Both the position numbers and the translations under genes were made by a program. DNA of 64,000 nt, from the NCBI RefSeq assembly GCF_018336935.1, contig NZ_CP068771.1, forward strand, positions 310,001 to 374,000, read 5' to 3'. The DNA is from Serratia plymuthica. Lineage in GTDB: Bacteria; Pseudomonadota; Gammaproteobacteria; Enterobacterales; Enterobacteriaceae. Under the pieces are notes generated by a model. That model was given only the letters and a program-made list of their open reading frames with translations, had not been told where the DNA came from and searched no databases. Positions 39,274 to 48,733 of the stretch are shown piece after piece (the stretch's first letter is position 1; every line of letters begins with the position of its first letter).

Positions 39274-40653
39274 TTACAGCATCCAGCTTATTTCCGCCTC
39301 GGTGACCTGTTCTTCGAAACGGCGCAATTCGGCGGTTTTGCAGGTGTGCCACAGTGCGGTAAACGCCGGGCCGAGCGTTTCGCGCAGCGGCAGGCTTTGC
39401 CGAAACAGCGTTAGCGCTTCTTGCTGGTTAAGCGGCAGCGCCGCTGCGTCGTCGTTTTCATACCCGTTGCCGCAGGCCGCCGGGGGCAGCGGCAGGGCGT
39501 GCTCTAGCCCGTACAGCATGCCGCTCAGCATCGCCGCCACCGCCAGATAAGGGTTGGCGTCGGCGCCGGCCAGCCGGTATTCGATCCGTTGATTGGCGCT
39601 GTCGGCGCAGGGCAGGCGCAGCGCCACCGTGCGGTTGTTATGGCCCCAGGAGGCGCGCAGCGGCACGTGCATGCCTGGGCGGAAACGGCGAAACGCATTG
39701 ATGTTCGGCGCGAATATCGCCATCGAGGCCGGCATCAGCGCCAGCATCCCGGCCATCACCTGCGTCATGGCGGCGCTCAGCTCACCCGGCGTGCCGGCCA
39801 ACAGGTTGTGGCCCTGTTCATCCTGCAGGCTGATATGAAAATGCAGACCGCTGCCGGCGGCCTGCGCGCAGGGCTTGGCCATAAAGCAGGCGTGCTGGCG
39901 GTGTTTTTCCGCCATCTGGCGCGTCAGCCGTTTCAGGGCCAACACCTGGTCGCAGGCTTCCAGCACCCGCGGGCTATGGTGCAGGTTCAACTCATACTGG
40001 CCGGAGGCGGCCTCGGCCACGATCCCCGTCAACGGCAGCGCCTGCAACCGGGCCTGATGCTCAATTTCATTGAGCAGCGCATGGTGGCGCTCCGGCGCAT
40101 CGACAGAAAAACTCTGCGTTGGGCTGTGGCCGGCCTCGGCGGGCTGTTGCTGCGGATCGTGCAGATAAAACTCCAGCTCGGCCGCCACCACCGGGTAATA
40201 GCCTTTGGCATGCAACCGCCCGAGCACCTGTTGCAGTACGACGCGCGGTTCCAGTTCGCAGGCGTCGCCATCGGCATTTTGCATCGTCAGCAGCAGTTGG
40301 GCATGGCGTTGCGGATCGCGGGCGCAGGGCCGCAGCGTGCCGGGCACCGGCAGGCACAACCGATCCGGCTCGCCCGCCTGCTGGCCCAGCCCGCTTTCTT
40401 CGATCACCCGCCCGCCGAGATCCATGGCGTAAATCGACAACGGGAAATAGCAGCCCTTATCCAGCGAAAACAGTTCGGCGACCGGCAGCCGCTTGCCGCG
40501 AAACTGGCCATTCAGATCGTTGAGATAAATATCGACGTGTTCGGTCTGCGGGTAGCGTTGTAAATACTGTTCAACTTCTTTGCGAAACGAGCGCGACCGC
40601 GAGGCGGGAATATCCGCCAGCAGAGGGTTGAAACCGATAATATTAGAATACAT
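39274..40653 (-). CDS. Glutamine synthetase-family ligase (PuuA-like)
   Basis: A 459-residue member of the glutamine synthetase fold in the gamma-glutamyl-polyamine/amine ligase branch (E. coli PuuA is 472 residues). Visible are the N-terminal beta-grasp region ('VDIYLNDLNGQFRGKRLP'), a metal-binding 'AAELEFYL', 'GSGLHFHISL' and 'IEYRLAGADANPYLAVAAML'. No other putrescine-utilisation genes are adjacent, so the amine substrate is open. The ATG at 40653 was chosen over a 53-codon upstream extension. Confidence 0.88.
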   Translation of the reverse strand: MYSNIIGFNPLLADIPASRSRSFRKEVEQYLQRYPQTEHVDIYLNDLNGQFRGKRLPVAELFSLDKGCYFPLSIYAMDLGGRVIEESGLGQQAGEPDRLCLPVPGTLRPCARDPQRHAQLLLTMQNADGDACELEPRVVLQQVLGRLHAKGYYPVVAAELEFYLHDPQQQPAEAGHSPTQSFSVDAPERHHALLNEIEHQARLQALPLTGIVAEAASGQYELNLHHSPRVLEACDQVLALKRLTRQMAEKHRQHACFMAKPCAQAAGSGLHFHISLQDEQGHNLLAGTPGELSAAMTQVMAGMLALMPASMAIFAPNINAFRRFRPGMHVPLRASWGHNNRTVALRLPCADSANQRIEYRLAGADANPYLAVAAMLSGMLYGLEHALPLPPAACGNGYENDDAAALPLNQQEALTLFRQSLPLRETLGPAFTALWHTCKTAELRRFEEQVTEAEISWML

Positions 40654-41084
40654 GGCGGCCCCCGAGCTTAATGAAAAACGGGGATTCAATAATAAACAAG
40701 GCAGGGTATAAACACATGAGGCATCCGTCTCGTGAGGCCATAGCGGCGATGTAATGATGTTATCCGCGCCCCCGGAAACTGTCTGTAAAAACGCCGTAAC
40801 TTTACCTGTCATCGAGATAAAAATGGCGTAAAAATACCGTTTTTAGATTTTTTAACGTAGAAAATTGCAGCGGGAAGGATATTCGGTATTTTTGTTTTTT
40901 ATTCCTTTGCTAATCTATATCTTGCTACTAAATCTAAGGCATTGAATTGTCTTTCTGTGCAATGTTCTATTGGCGTTTTTTTCTGTCCTGGCGGTATCTT
41001 ATTGCCTTGCACTGACACTTTTTACTTTTTATCGCTAAAAGCTATGTTTGTTGTTATGGCAAGGTGAGTCAGGAGTGCGTAATA
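40654..41084. promoter_or_regulatory. Divergent promoter region before the ligase and patatin genes
   Basis: A 431-bp non-coding region, AT-rich in its right half. It should hold the promoters of the divergent glutamine-synthetase-like and patatin genes. I see no clear named operator. Confidence 0.35.
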
Positions 41085-43505
41085 ATGAGCCCCGTTTACG
41101 AGCAAGGAAATAATAATCCGCATCAGGAAGAAATAAAGTGTGATGAGCAGGCGGTGAAACTGCGTAGAGAAAAAGCGGGAATAAGTGAAGATGTGCCTGT
41201 CTACGCTATTGCACTTTCTGGAGGGGGCATTCGCAGTGCGACTTTCAGCCTTGGTTTGTTGCGAGCGTTGGCGAAAAATAAAATTTTACACCGTTTCGAT
41301 TATATGTCGACAGTGTCTGGCGGTGGTTATATTGGTGGTGCGGTGGGGCGGCTTTATGACAATAAGCAGAACGCTGAAAAAGTCGAGGAGGGGTTGAAAG
41401 ACGATCGCTCGTTGCTGCTGTGGTGGCTAAGGAATAATGGTCGTTATCTGATACCCGCCGGGCTTCGCGACAAGGGGCAGGCTATTGCGTATGTGCTGCG
41501 CGGGCTATTGGCATCTCATTTTGAAGCGGCGACGCTGATCCTGTTTTTAGCGGCTCTGACGCTTTGGCCGACGTTGTTTGCAAGCCTGAGCGAGCCAAAT
41601 AAATTTTCTGTAACGGGTATCTGGCTCTGGTTAGCCCTATTGCCTGCACTTTTCGCTGCCTATCAAATTTCGGCTTATTGGCTGGTGCGCCCACGGGGGA
41701 AAGAAAAAGGGAAGGATAGGCAGTATATCGACGGCAATATTAATATTGCCGATGCGTTTTTGGTCGGGCTGGCCATGCTGGTTGGTGTTATCGTTGTGTA
41801 TTATCATTTGGGGGGCTTTGGGGGGATAATTGTTGCCCTTTTCCTCATCATCCCCATGCTCGCGGCAATACGGCATGTTTTATTTTATCGCCAGGGGGAA
41901 AAAGTAACGGCTGCCGAGATGCGTTTAACGCATACGGAGAGGCTCTCTTACGCGTTAGGTGTCATTGCCGTTTTTTTGTTTCTGTTCGTTGTTGAAGTAT
42001 CTGCTTACGCTTTAAAAGCGCATTCCGTCTATTTGTCGGGGTGGCTTTTTTCCTCATCTGCGCTGATGGTCCTGATTTTTAGACTCGGCCAGTTGAATAA
42101 AACCGGCTTCTTAAAATGGTTGAAAAAGGCAGGCGTATTCCCGGTGCTTAGTATTGTGGGTTATGCAGTTTTGTTATTGATGCTGATTGGCTGCGTGATT
42201 TTATTGCGTATGCTGCTGTCTGGTGTCGCCAGCTTACGTATCGCGCTGGAACCGCATTGGATTATGTTTATCGCGGATACGACATTTATCTTTCTTATAT
42301 TTATTTTTTTCTATTTATCAAAAAATAATATAGCCGTGCTGAATCTCTCTTCAATGCACAATCTGTACCGTGCCCGGTTGGAACGAGCCTATGTTTCCGT
42401 CGGCAATTACGCTGGCAAAGCATTCCAGGGGCCACGTTTCCCATGTTCTCCACTGATGAAATATGACCGAAAGTGGGTTGAAGGAACCAGCCGGCTCACC
42501 GAGACGCGTTCCGGCGATGATGTGTCGTTGGGGCAATATCGGCCACATCTTTACGGTGGGCCTATTCATTTGATCAATTGTTGTATTAACCAAACTGTGG
42601 ATGATCGCACCGGCAATTATAATGCCGACCGTAAAGGCGTCTCGCTGACGCTCAGTGCTCTGGGGGTTGAGATTGGGACTTCTTGTCCGCAACGTCATGA
42701 CCTTCAATATGTTAAAGATGAATGCTTGTCGAAATGGCTGGCTATCTCCGGCGCAGCGGCGGCGACCGGAATGGGATCTCGCACCAAAGGGGGGATTGCA
42801 GCGTTGCTGTTTATCTCGGGGTTGCGTTTGGGTTATTGGAATAAAAGCCTGCTCTCTGCCCCGGGGAAAAACGAACGGTGCGAAGAAAAGGGAAGAAAAA
42901 GAACAAAATTTGAAGCATGGGCGAGTCGCTGCCCACGGCAATCCGCCATTGTTGGAGAAATGTTTGCGCAATTTCCCGGCTTGAACAGTGAGAATTGGTA
43001 TATTTCCGATGGCGGCCATTTTGATAACACCGGCGTCTATGCATTGCTGAAACGCAGGGTGTCACTTATCGTCCTGGCGGATTGTGGTGCAGATCCGGCA
43101 TATGGTTACGAGGATGTGGAAAACCTGGTGCGAAAGGCGAAAATAGATTACGCGACGTTTATCGAGTTTGTGGACAATACCCGGGTTCAAGCGTCGTTTG
43201 CATCTTTATTTACCACCCCAGAGATGTTGACCACGGAGCCGAATCCGGCTCCCTTTTTGCTTGCAAGGGTGGTTTACCCCGACAGACCGCAACCTGGCGT
43301 GCTGATCGTGGTTAAGCCGCATCTGGTAGATCCATTGCCGCTGGATGTTGATCAATATGCGAAGAGGAATCACGTATTCCCGCAGCAAACCACGGGGGAC
43401 CAGTTTTTTGACGAAGCACAATGGGAGGCTTACCATCAATTGGGGCTTCTGTTGGGGGAATCGTTAACCGAAGAGGTGCTGGCGAAAGCGCATAGCTGGA
43501 TTTAA
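41085..43505 (+). CDS. Membrane patatin-like phospholipase
   Basis: An 806-residue patatin-domain lipase fused around membrane spans. The oxyanion loop 'SGGGIRS' (45-51) and the nucleophile serine S78 in 'TVSGGGYIGG' are at the N-terminus; the catalytic aspartate lies in 'SDGGHFDNTG' near residue 644. Between them are about six to eight hydrophobic segments (residues ~140-450), so the patatin fold is split by a membrane region. The start is the ATG at 41085 with a CAGGAG site; an in-frame GTG at 41064 is weaker. Substrate and role are unknown; it is not next to secretion genes. Confidence 0.85.
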   Translation: MSPVYEQGNNNPHQEEIKCDEQAVKLRREKAGISEDVPVYAIALSGGGIRSATFSLGLLRALAKNKILHRFDYMSTVSGGGYIGGAVGRLYDNKQNAEKVEEGLKDDRSLLLWWLRNNGRYLIPAGLRDKGQAIAYVLRGLLASHFEAATLILFLAALTLWPTLFASLSEPNKFSVTGIWLWLALLPALFAAYQISAYWLVRPRGKEKGKDRQYIDGNINIADAFLVGLAMLVGVIVVYYHLGGFGGIIVALFLIIPMLAAIRHVLFYRQGEKVTAAEMRLTHTERLSYALGVIAVFLFLFVVEVSAYALKAHSVYLSGWLFSSSALMVLIFRLGQLNKTGFLKWLKKAGVFPVLSIVGYAVLLLMLIGCVILLRMLLSGVASLRIALEPHWIMFIADTTFIFLIFIFFYLSKNNIAVLNLSSMHNLYRARLERAYVSVGNYAGKAFQGPRFPCSPLMKYDRKWVEGTSRLTETRSGDDVSLGQYRPHLYGGPIHLINCCINQTVDDRTGNYNADRKGVSLTLSALGVEIGTSCPQRHDLQYVKDECLSKWLAISGAAAATGMGSRTKGGIAALLFISGLRLGYWNKSLLSAPGKNERCEEKGRKRTKFEAWASRCPRQSAIVGEMFAQFPGLNSENWYISDGGHFDNTGVYALLKRRVSLIVLADCGADPAYGYEDVENLVRKAKIDYATFIEFVDNTRVQASFASLFTTPEMLTTEPNPAPFLLARVVYPDRPQPGVLIVVKPHLVDPLPLDVDQYAKRNHVFPQQTTGDQFFDEAQWEAYHQLGLLLGESLTEEVLAKAHSWI

Positions 43506-43562
43506 TCAAGCCAGTGCTATCCCTGCGGGGCTAATTATTCATCATTATCGTGCGGGATCATT

Positions 43563-43880
43563 ATGTCAGTGTGCAAGATGCTTATTATTCTCGCTTCTTT
43601 TGTTGCCTTCAACGCGGCAGCCTCGTCCGAAGCGGCCTGGGCCAAGGGCGATAAAGCGATGCAGGCTGCCTGCCTGAAGGCCAGCGGATTGAAAGCGGCC
43701 AAAGCCGCCGGTGCGATCGTTCATTATGATGACCAAATCGGCTACTCGGCGTTGTTGATCGGCGGGCGCTACCCGCAGCCGTTCATGAAGAACAAGCCGG
43801 GCAAAGAGCTGTGCCTCTATCAGCGGGCGACCCAAAAGGCGGTAGTTCAGGAAGCCGACGGGTTTCTGGGTAAGCCGTAG
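43563..43880 (+). CDS. Small exported protein of unknown function
   Basis: A 105-residue protein with a signal peptide (cleavage likely after 'AFNAAASSEA'). The mature part of ~80 residues has 'QAACLKASGLKAAKAAG' and 'DQIGYSALLIGGRYPQPFMKNKPGKELCLY', with two cysteines that could pair in the periplasm. It follows the patatin gene by 57 bp and may be co-transcribed. Confidence 0.7.
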   Translation: MSVCKMLIILASFVAFNAAASSEAAWAKGDKAMQAACLKASGLKAAKAAGAIVHYDDQIGYSALLIGGRYPQPFMKNKPGKELCLYQRATQKAVVQEADGFLGKP

Positions 43881-43911
43881 TGTGGGGGCGCAGAAGCGCC
43901 CCCGGTCTTGA

Positions 43912-44988
43912 TTATTTCAACGCGATACGAATCACGTCATCCGGATCCGTGGCTTCTTTTTCGCGGCTGGAGGCCTGCTTGACGCTGACGTACAGCGTCT
44001 GGCCATCCGGTGACAGCGCCAGGCTGTTCGGGTGGGTCGGCGTCTTGAAGGTGTTCAGCAGCGTGTAACTTTTGGCGTCAATCACGCTCACTTCGCCCGC
44101 CTTGCGGTGGGTCACGTAAACTTCATTGCGCGCCGGGTTGAACAACACCGCCAGCGATTCCGGTACCTCGATTTTGCTCAGGACGGTGCCGTCGCGGGTA
44201 TCGACAACCAGCACCTGCGCCTGCTTGGAGTCGGTGATAAACGCGCGGTGGGTGGCCGGATCCAGGCTGAGGTTCAAGAAGAAGTGCTCTTTGGCTTCAT
44301 CCAGCTTTTTGCGGGTGAGTACCTTATTGGTTTTGGTGTCGATAGTCACCAGCTCGCCGTCGGCGTTGGTCACATACAGGCGGCCGGCTGCGGCGTCCAA
44401 CGCCAGGCCGGTGCCGTATTTACCGGTATCGGTGATGGTGGCGCGCAGGGTGAGATCTTTACCGTCCACTACCCAGACCACGCTGGATTCACCCAGCCCG
44501 GTAATGTACAGCGTGTCGGTCGCGGCGTCGGCTACCAGCTCACGCGGCGCCAGCGGTTTTACCGTCTCGGTGCGTTGGCGGGCATCCAGCACCAGGCGGC
44601 CTTTCACTTCGCCGGTCTTGGCGTCGATAGCGGTCACCGAGCTGTTTACCGTGTTGCCGAAGAACAGCGTATCGGTTTTGCCGTTAATCGCGGCGCCAAA
44701 AGGTTTGATGTCGTTGTGAATGACCTGGGTGATGCCCAGCGTCTTGGGATCCAGCCGATAAACCACGCCGCCCTTGTCCTGCTTGCGGCTTTGCGAAGTC
44801 GCCAGGTACAGCGCGTTTTCGCTCTGGCTGTACACCATCTCGTAAGCGCCTTTAGCTACAGGCTTGCGCAGCAGCTCAGGTTCGCCCTGGGCGAGCAGCG
44901 GGGCGGAGAACAGCATTGACGTGAGCAGCAGCAGCGGGAAGGTGGCACGTGCGCCAAAGCGGCGGCTGGTGGTGGTGGCAGAATTCAT
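43912..44988 (-). CDS. yncE: YncE-like periplasmic beta-propeller protein
   Basis: A 358-residue exported seven-bladed beta-propeller, close to E. coli YncE (353 residues), an iron-starvation-induced DNA-binding periplasmic protein of uncertain role. The N-terminus is a signal peptide ('FPLLLLTSMLFSAPLLAQG'). Repeated blade motifs of the type 'VTAIDAKTGEV', 'LVTIDTKTNKV' and 'VSVIDAKSYTL' follow. A Fur-box-like site lies about 125 bp upstream, in line with iron control. In E. coli it sits by the receptor gene yncD, which is absent here. Confidence 0.93.
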   Translation of the reverse strand: MNSATTTSRRFGARATFPLLLLTSMLFSAPLLAQGEPELLRKPVAKGAYEMVYSQSENALYLATSQSRKQDKGGVVYRLDPKTLGITQVIHNDIKPFGAAINGKTDTLFFGNTVNSSVTAIDAKTGEVKGRLVLDARQRTETVKPLAPRELVADAATDTLYITGLGESSVVWVVDGKDLTLRATITDTGKYGTGLALDAAAGRLYVTNADGELVTIDTKTNKVLTRKKLDEAKEHFFLNLSLDPATHRAFITDSKQAQVLVVDTRDGTVLSKIEVPESLAVLFNPARNEVYVTHRKAGEVSVIDAKSYTLLNTFKTPTHPNSLALSPDGQTLYVSVKQASSREKEATDPDDVIRIALK

Positions 44989-45023
44989 AACCTCTCCATG
45001 GAGTTAACAAAGCATATCGCCCA

Positions 45024-45039
45024 CAGGGCAGTTGCCCTG
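45024..45039. promoter_or_regulatory. Palindrome in the yncE leader
   Basis: CAGGGCA-GT-TGCCCTG, a near-perfect dyad 36 bp upstream of the yncE start. It could be a repressor site or a leader hairpin. Confidence 0.4.
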
Positions 45040-45112
45040 GAGCCAGGAAAGCTCAACATTGAATAAAGGGAAATCCGGCCGGTCGCGTCGTGGCGCGCCG
45101 ATCCTTGTATTT

Positions 45113-45131
45113 GCGAATAATAATCATTATT
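45113..45131. promoter_or_regulatory. Fur-box-like site upstream of yncE
   Basis: GCGAATAATAATCATTATT matches 15 of 19 positions of the Fur consensus GATAATGATAATCATTATC, and longer flanks CGAATA / TATTCG add dyad symmetry. It lies 125 bp upstream of yncE, a gene known to be iron-regulated in E. coli. Confidence 0.75.
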
Positions 45132-45293
45132 TATTCGGAAGGGGAGTTATTTCGGCAGGTGCGGGGGGAAATCACAATGTGGAGGGGGGCCGCTGCCATC
45201 CGTGTTTCGATCACCCCGGCAAGCGGAAGAGAGGCGGTGCTGGGTGAGCCGGATTCCACCTGACGGTGTTTTACGATTTCTGATGTTTTCCGC

Positions 45294-45318
45294 AGGCCGG
45301 CGCCGATGACGGCCTTTT
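45294..45318 (+). terminator. Hairpin with T-run at the end of the AraC-type gene
   Basis: Stem AGGCCG / CGGCCT with a 10-nt loop followed by T residues on the plus strand. The adjacent gene is on the minus strand, so this would stop transcription entering it from the left. Confidence 0.5.
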
Positions 45319-46137
45319 TTACATCGCTATTCCGCTGACCGCCACCGGGTCTGCGGCGTTCCTCTCCGCCAGATAGCGCGCCGGCGGTTTGCCTACCGCT
45401 TTTCTAAACATAGTGACAAAGCCGCTGGCGCTCTCATAGCCCAGATCCAGCGCCACCTTCTGCACGCTGTCGCCCTTGGTCAGCCGTTGCAGCGCCAGCA
45501 TCACGTGCAACTGGCGGCGCCAGTGGCCGAAGCTCATGCCCATTTGCTGCTGCAGGGTGCGGTTGAGGGAGCGTTCGCTCATGCCGATGCGCTGTGCCCA
45601 TTGGCTCAGGGTGGCTTTGTCCGCTGGGTTGGCCAGCAGCCGTTCGGTCAGTTGGCGAATGCGCACGTCCTGAGAGACCGGCAAATGCAGATTCTCGATC
45701 GGCGCATTAACCACCTGGTCCAGCAGCACTGCGGTCAGCCGCCCTTCCGGGCCCTGCTCGTCATAGAGCGGATCGAACCCGCTGGCCTGCAACAGCAGCT
45801 CGCGCAGCAACGGCGACACCGCCAGCGTGCAGCAATGGGTGGGCAGGCCGGCGATAGCGTCCTGATCGACAAACAGGCAATAGCATTCGGTGTCGCCGGC
45901 CCCCTGGGCGTTATGCAGCACGTTGCTCGGCATCCAAAGCGCGCACTGCGGCGGCACCAGCCACAGGCCGTTTTCCGCCTCGCAGCGGATCATGCCGCGC
46001 ACCGTATAAATCAGCTGCGCCTTGCGGTGGCGGTGATGGGCCATCTCCCAGTCGCTGCTGATGGTGGAGCCCTGAACGGCGAAAATCGCCCGCGGTACCT
46101 GATCGATGTCGAAACGCGGTTCGGTAAGAACTGGCAT
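45319..46137 (-). CDS. AraC-family regulator with cupin sensor domain
   Basis: A 272-residue regulator: an N-terminal cupin ('HHRHRKAQLIYTVRGMIRCEAENGLWLVPP') and a C-terminal double helix-turn-helix ('LSQWAQRIGMSERSLNRTLQQQ' and 'VQKVALDLGYESASGFVTMFRKAVG'). The layout and size resemble E. coli NimR (YeaM), but no NimT-type exporter is adjacent. The start at 46137 (MPVLTEPRF) is preferred over ATG 46191, which adds 18 unsupported residues. Confidence 0.9.
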   Translation of the reverse strand: MPVLTEPRFDIDQVPRAIFAVQGSTISSDWEMAHHRHRKAQLIYTVRGMIRCEAENGLWLVPPQCALWMPSNVLHNAQGAGDTECYCLFVDQDAIAGLPTHCCTLAVSPLLRELLLQASGFDPLYDEQGPEGRLTAVLLDQVVNAPIENLHLPVSQDVRIRQLTERLLANPADKATLSQWAQRIGMSERSLNRTLQQQMGMSFGHWRRQLHVMLALQRLTKGDSVQKVALDLGYESASGFVTMFRKAVGKPPARYLAERNAADPVAVSGIAM

Positions 46138-46251
46138 GAGAATTATTCTCAATTTGGCGTGATTGAAAAACATTATGTCCTGATTGTGCAATGCGGTCTA
46201 GCGCCGTAGTCGATAAAGTAAGCGCCAGCTTTAGCACTTCGAGGGGGCGCA

Positions 46252-47130
46252 ATGTATCAGCAACAGGTAATCACTCAACTGCTGGCCTGGATTGAGCAAA
46301 ATCTCGACCAGCCTCTGACGCTGGACGATATCGCCGCCAAATCCGGTTACTCCAAATGGCATCTGCAGCGGCTGTTCAAGCAGTTAACCGGCCACGTTCT
46401 GGGGACCTACGCCCGGCGCAGAAGGCTGAGCGCCGCTGCGCGCGAGTTGCGGCTCACCCACATCAGCGTGGCCTGCATTGCCGATAAGTACCAGTTTGAT
46501 TCCCAGCAGACCTTCACCCGCTGTTTCAAAAAGCAGTTCGGTTTGCCGCCGGCCGGCTATCGCCGCAGTCCGGATTGGGCCAGCCACGGCATGCAGCCAC
46601 CGCTGCGTTTGAGCGAAGGGCCGTTGCCGCAGGCGGACATCGTTACCCTGCCTGCCATGCAACTGGTGGGGCGCTCCCAGCGTGGCAACTGCACTCTGGG
46701 GCAACTGCCGCATTCGAAACACGAGTTGCGTCAACACGCCTGGCGCCAGATGGTGCGCACGCAAGCCGAGCCGCCGGCGGTGGTATACGGCCTCACCAGC
46801 CTGGAGGCGGACAGCCGCCAACGCGGCGGCAAGCGCATTGTCTATACCGTGGCGCTGGCGGATGAGCAGGCGGAAGGCGAGACGGTGATCATCGAGCAAG
46901 GCGACTACGCCAGTTTTGTCTATCAGGGCAGGGCGGAGGAATTGCAAAACTTTATCGCCCGTCTGTACGATACCGCGATCCCGATGATGAAAGCGGTGCG
47001 GCGGCCGGGGCAGGATATCGAGCGCTTTTACCCGGCGGCGGGTGGCGTTTGCAACGGAGCAAACACGGCGATCCGTTGTGAATACCTGATCCCCATACGC
47101 CGAATGACGCCGCCAGACGTCGCGATTTAG
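46252..47130 (+). CDS. Rob-like AraC/XylS activator with GyrI-like domain
   Basis: A 292-residue protein in the MarA/SoxS/Rob branch. The N-terminal activator domain (residues 1-105) has 'LTLDDIAAKSGYSKWHLQRLFKQLTG', and the C-terminal GyrI-like ligand-binding domain (residues ~125-285) is as in Rob (289 residues). Such regulators bind marboxes and raise efflux and stress genes. It is probably a Rob paralogue, but true rob cannot be excluded without comparison. It is divergent from the cupin-AraC gene, and a GAGGGGG ribosome binding site precedes the ATG. Confidence 0.88.
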   Translation: MYQQQVITQLLAWIEQNLDQPLTLDDIAAKSGYSKWHLQRLFKQLTGHVLGTYARRRRLSAAARELRLTHISVACIADKYQFDSQQTFTRCFKKQFGLPPAGYRRSPDWASHGMQPPLRLSEGPLPQADIVTLPAMQLVGRSQRGNCTLGQLPHSKHELRQHAWRQMVRTQAEPPAVVYGLTSLEADSRQRGGKRIVYTVALADEQAEGETVIIEQGDYASFVYQGRAEELQNFIARLYDTAIPMMKAVRRPGQDIERFYPAAGGVCNGANTAIRCEYLIPIRRMTPPDVAI

Positions 47131-47246
47131 CGGCGTTTTTCACAATAAGTCATCTTCCTACCGCAGCAGGTTACAAAAAAGTGCGTCATGACACAGGGAA
47201 TGTTTCGCACTTAGGTCAATGTGCACATATAATGCGCATCCGGTCA

Positions 47247-47368
47247 GCCCTTCGTCTTTCAAGCTGCAGCGTTGTTGGCTGCTTGCGTTCACCCCGGTCG
47301 CTTACCTGAGTAAGCTCACGGGGAGCCGCGCACTTGCCGCCTAGCCGCAACTTGAAATCCATTAGGGC
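47247..47368. repeat. Dispersed palindromic repeat, copy 3 (122 bp)
   Basis: Termini GCCC / GGGC, arms 'TTTCAAGCTGCAGC' and 'CGCAACTTGAAA', apex CTTACCTGAGTAAG. It lies between a TATAAT box (47228-47233) and the ldtB start, so it would be in the ldtB leader if that box is used. Confidence 0.8.
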
Positions 47369-47428
47369 AAACGATGGCCGAAAATAACCTATATCAATAA
47401 TCTGCCAGTGGCTACGACCAACACGAAG

Positions 47429-48349
47429 ATGAAAATGAACATTCGCGCGTTATTAACCCTGTGTACGGCGCTGGTTGCATTCAGCCAGACTGCCCTCGCC
47501 GTCGTATACCCTTTGCCTGCCAAAGACAGCCGTCTGGTCGGTGAAAACATCCAAATCACCGTACCCGAAGACAGCAAGCTGCCGCTGGAGAGCTTTGCCG
47601 CTCAATACCAGATGGGCCTGAGCAATATGCTGGAAGCCAACCCGGGCGTGGATCCGTTCCTGCCGAAAGCGGGCAGCACCCTGACCATCCCGCAGCAGTT
47701 GATCCTGCCGGATGCACCGCGTGAAGGCATCATCATCAACAGCGCCGAGATGCGTCTGTACTACTACCCGAAAGGCACCAATACCGTGATCGTGTTGCCA
47801 ATCGGTATCGGCCAGTTGGGTAAAGACACCCCGCTGAACTGGATTACCTCGGTGCAGCGCAAAAAAGACGGCCCAACCTGGACGCCAACCGCCAAGATGC
47901 GTGAAGAATACGCGGCAGACGGCGAGATCCTGCCGGCGGTGTTCCCGGCCGGTCCGGACAACCCGATGGGCCTGTATGCGCTGTACGTTGGCCGCCTGTA
48001 TGCGATCCACGGCACCAACGCCAACTTCGGTATCGGCCTGCGCGTGAGCCACGGCTGTGTGCGTCTGCGTGCTGACGACATCAAATACCTGTTCGACAAC
48101 GTGCCGGTCGGCACCCGCGTGCAGTTTATCAACGAGCCGGTGAAAGCCACCGTTGAGCCGGACGGTTCCCGTTACGTGGAAGTGCACAACCCACTTTCCG
48201 CGAACGAAGAAGAGCTGAAGTCCAAAGATCCGGTGCCGTTAACCATTTCTGCGCCAGTGGGCAAAGTGGTGATGGATCCTGCCGTTAACCAGAGCGAAGT
48301 GGACGCGGCGATCAAAGCGCGTTCCGGTATGCCGGTTAAAGTGAACTGA
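47429..48349 (+). CDS. ldtB: L,D-transpeptidase LdtB (YbiS/ErfK family)
   Basis: A 306-residue periplasmic enzyme that attaches Braun lipoprotein to peptidoglycan in its E. coli homologue YbiS. A signal peptide ('[16 protein letters not shown]') is followed by a LysM-like segment ('[20 protein letters not shown]') and a YkuD catalytic domain with 'SHGCVRLR' giving catalytic C210. The start at ATG 47429 gives 306 residues, the same as E. coli YbiS; an in-frame GTG at 47408 lies upstream. Confidence 0.94.
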   Translation: MKMNIRALLTLCTALVAFSQTALAVVYPLPAKDSRLVGENIQITVPEDSKLPLESFAAQYQMGLSNMLEANPGVDPFLPKAGSTLTIPQQLILPDAPREGIIINSAEMRLYYYPKGTNTVIVLPIGIGQLGKDTPLNWITSVQRKKDGPTWTPTAKMREEYAADGEILPAVFPAGPDNPMGLYALYVGRLYAIHGTNANFGIGLRVSHGCVRLRADDIKYLFDNVPVGTRVQFINEPVKATVEPDGSRYVEVHNPLSANEEELKSKDPVPLTISAPVGKVVMDPAVNQSEVDAAIKARSGMPVKVN

Positions 48350-48366
48350 TTGATTCGGTGATGTGA

Positions 48367-48393
48367 AAAAGACGCCTTAGGGCGTCTTTTTTT
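48367..48393 (+). terminator. ldtB terminator
   Basis: Stem AAAAGACGCC / GGCGTCTTTT with a TTAG tetraloop and further T residues, 18 bp after the stop codon. Confidence 0.92.
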
Positions 48394-48733
48394 ATATCAC
48401 TATTTTTAATAAAAGGAGTTTTCTCTATCGGCGTCTGCCAATGGATAATATTTTTCAGAAACAACGCTGCTTTTTCATCTTCACTAAATTTAGGTGAGGG
48501 GTTTATTGTGATGAGTATTTTTAAATAAATTAAATCCCAATGAATGGATTGGTTAAGTGACTGTTTTATTTGTGATAATATTATGTTTTTGTTGAGCTAA
48601 TTAATGGGTTTTCTGGCTTTAATAACCGATTTTCATTATTGTCTTACGCAATCAGTTTACTGCTCTCGCTAATATAATCTGGCAGATGCTTGTGATAATG
48701 TGAAATCAAATAATATTCAAAGGCTATCAGCCA
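48394..48733. other. AT-rich intergenic region before rpn
   Basis: A 340-bp non-coding stretch, notably AT-rich against its flanks, upstream of the Rpn-family gene. No gene, hairpin or operator was recognised. Such composition suggests acquired DNA and possible H-NS silencing (inference). Confidence 0.4.
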
